Assembly: GCA_030632545.1 (NCBI GenBank)
Contig: DAOVUO010000123.1
Span: 1 to 7,129 of the forward strand
Length of the DNA: 7,129 bases
DNA from: Bacteroidales bacterium
Lineage (GTDB): Bacteria > Bacteroidota > Bacteroidia > Bacteroidales > DYOH01
Direction of reading: 5' to 3'
The number at the start of each line of letters is the position of its first letter. The first letter of the stretch is position 1. The translations under genes and the position numbers were made by a program. Shown here in pieces: positions 6,867 to 7,129 of the stretch. The notes beneath the pieces are model-generated. The model was not told where the DNA came from and did not search any database. It worked only from the letters and a program-made list of their open reading frames with translations.

Positions 6867-7129
6867 ATTAATCTTTAACGACTTAATATCTTTATCATTA
6901 TATTCATATAACTCTAAAAAGTGCCCCATTTTATCTCGTTTAGTTTTAAGATATAACATGTTATGCTCGTTGGGTTCAATTTCAATATGAATGATTTCGC
7001 AAATTTTTAGACCATAACCTTCTAATCCAATACGCTTTACAGGATTGTTAGTTATTAATCGCATTTTTGTAATGCCTAAATCTCTTAATATTTGCGCTCC
7101 AACGCCATAATCACGCTCATCGTCATCAA
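6861..7129 (-). CDS. ribA: GTP cyclohydrolase II (RibA, or C-terminal half of RibBA), N-terminally cut by window end
   Basis: The C-terminal 88 residues of GTP cyclohydrolase II, which converts GTP to 2,5-diamino-6-ribosylamino-4(3H)-pyrimidinone 5'-phosphate, formate and pyrophosphate, the first step of riboflavin synthesis. The frame runs through the window edge and ends at TAG (6863-6861). Family landmarks in order are DERDYGVGAQIL, LGITK, RLITNNPVKR, GLEGYGL, IEPNEHN, YLKTKRDKMGH and a short polar tail. The D-x-R of DERDY matches the conserved active-site segment of RibA. The zinc-binding cysteines and any N-terminal dihydroxybutanone-phosphate synthase (RibB) domain would lie beyond base 7129, so RibA and RibBA cannot be told apart; a RibBA fusion is common in Bacteroidota. 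The ATG at 7064 is an internal Met, not the start, because conserved sequence continues upstream of it. It converges on the phosphatase operon and shares its terminator. Confidence 0.95.
   Translation of the reverse strand, partial: DDDERDYGVGAQILRDLGITKMRLITNNPVKRIGLEGYGLKICEIIHIEIEPNEHNMLYLKTKRDKMGHFLELYEYNDKDIKSLKINK

Noticed and set aside
6861..7064. A separate 67-residue small protein starting at ATG 7064
   Set aside because: The same frame stays open to the window end, and the upstream residues (DERDYGVGAQIL) are conserved GTP cyclohydrolase II sequence, so this is the tail of a larger gene.

Overview
The window is strongly AT-rich DNA that looks chromosomal and Bacteroidota-like. The reasons are a Reg_prop/Y_Y_Y periplasmic sensor of the hybrid two-component system (HTCS) type, PP2C/SpoIIE phosphatase domains preceded by the 'SI-x-YA-x-x-IQ-x-x-(I/M/V)LP' linker common in that phylum, signal peptides ending in SQE or GQE, and no clear Shine-Dalgarno sequences. 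I cannot place it more finely than phylum from this sequence.

Layout: (1) Bases 1-3803 (+) hold a gene whose start lies just before the window. It encodes a signal peptide, 14 Reg_prop blades (two seven-bladed propellers), a Y_Y_Y domain, one membrane helix, a PAS domain, a coiled coil and a PP2C/SpoIIE-type Ser/Thr phosphatase. (2) Bases 3800-6619 (+), overlapping it by 4 bases (ATGA), encode a signal peptide, a YfiR-like (DUF4154) periplasmic domain, a long heptad coiled coil, one membrane helix, two PAS domains, a second coiled coil and the same kind of phosphatase. (3) Bases 6620-6860 are intergenic, with a short GC hairpin, five tandem 7-bp units and a large perfect inverted repeat that should act as a bidirectional terminator. 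(4) Bases 6861-7129 (-) are the C-terminal end of GTP cyclohydrolase II (RibA, or the C-terminal half of RibBA), converging on the operon.

The first two genes appear to be an operon of two paralogous transmembrane phosphatases. They share the cytoplasmic layout (PAS, Q-rich coiled coil, PP2C) but carry unrelated periplasmic sensors. By analogy with RsbU/SpoIIE, each probably converts a periplasmic signal into dephosphorylation of a cytoplasmic phosphoprotein, classically a STAS-domain anti-anti-sigma factor. No such substrate or cognate kinase is in the window. The riboflavin gene is probably unrelated in function.

The most interesting points are the coupled pair of phosphatases with different sensors, the fusion of a YfiR-like domain to a PP2C output through a coiled coil long enough to span much of the periplasm, and the replacement of the usual HTCS histidine-kinase output by a phosphatase.
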